The position numbers and the translations under genes were made by a program. Under the pieces are notes generated by a model, which was not told the origin of the DNA, searched no databases, and saw only the letters and a program-made list of their open reading frames with translations. DNA of 5,920 nucleotides, taken from assembly GCA_038210185.1 (NCBI GenBank), contig JBBQWX010000223.1, forward strand, positions 1 to 5,920. Direction: 5' to 3'. Source of the stretch: Fodinibacter sp038210185. GTDB lineage: Bacteria; Actinomycetota; Actinomycetes; Actinomycetales; Dermatophilaceae. Each line of letters starts with the position of its first letter. Within the stretch, counting starts at the first letter, position 1. Below, piece after piece: positions 5,361 to 5,920 of this stretch.

Positions 5361-5920
<560 letters not shown>

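Overview
The window is gene-dense, very GC-rich DNA with short intergenic gaps, frequent GTG starts and 4-nt gene overlaps. Together with a predicted F420-type luciferase-like oxidoreductase, a TIGR03086/maleylpyruvate-isomerase-like protein and a RecQ helicase of the kind I associate with actinobacteria, this points to a chromosomal segment of a high-GC actinobacterium. I cannot name the genus. I see no mobile element, CRISPR array, tRNA or rRNA.

Layout. (1) Positions 1-1749, plus strand: the 3' part of a PlsC-type acyltransferase gene whose start lies left of the window, then after 10 bp a gene for a two-domain protein with an N-terminal Nudix hydrolase domain and a C-terminal NYN/PIN-like domain. 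(2) 1751-2317, minus strand: a TIGR03086-type DinB-fold protein, tail to tail with the Nudix-NYN gene across 1 bp. (3) 2390-2887, plus strand: a DUF456 membrane protein, divergent from (2) across 72 bp, with an apparently leaderless start. (4) 2964-3755, plus strand: an exported, probably lipid-anchored matrixin-like zinc metalloprotease. The 76-bp gap before it (2888-2963) holds only its ribosome binding site. (5) 3773-3949, minus strand: a small 58-residue protein gene with a strong ribosome binding site, convergent with the protease. Its body contains a run of overlapping dyad symmetries. (6) 3950-4102: a divergent control region with a 12-bp direct repeat at 21-bp offset. (7) 4103-5316, plus strand: an F420-type luciferase-like oxidoreductase overlapping an acylphosphatase gene by 4 nt, an evident two-gene operon. 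(8) 5361 to the right edge: the N-terminal 186 codons of a RecQ-type DNA helicase.

The genes do not form one obvious pathway. They look like several small housekeeping units: lipid acylation, nucleotide or RNA turnover, envelope proteins, redox metabolism and DNA repair. The points most worth a second look are the Nudix-NYN fusion, the small protein with its dyad-rich coding sequence, and the direct repeats in front of the oxidoreductase operon. I did not find convincing evidence of a novel defence or mobile system.
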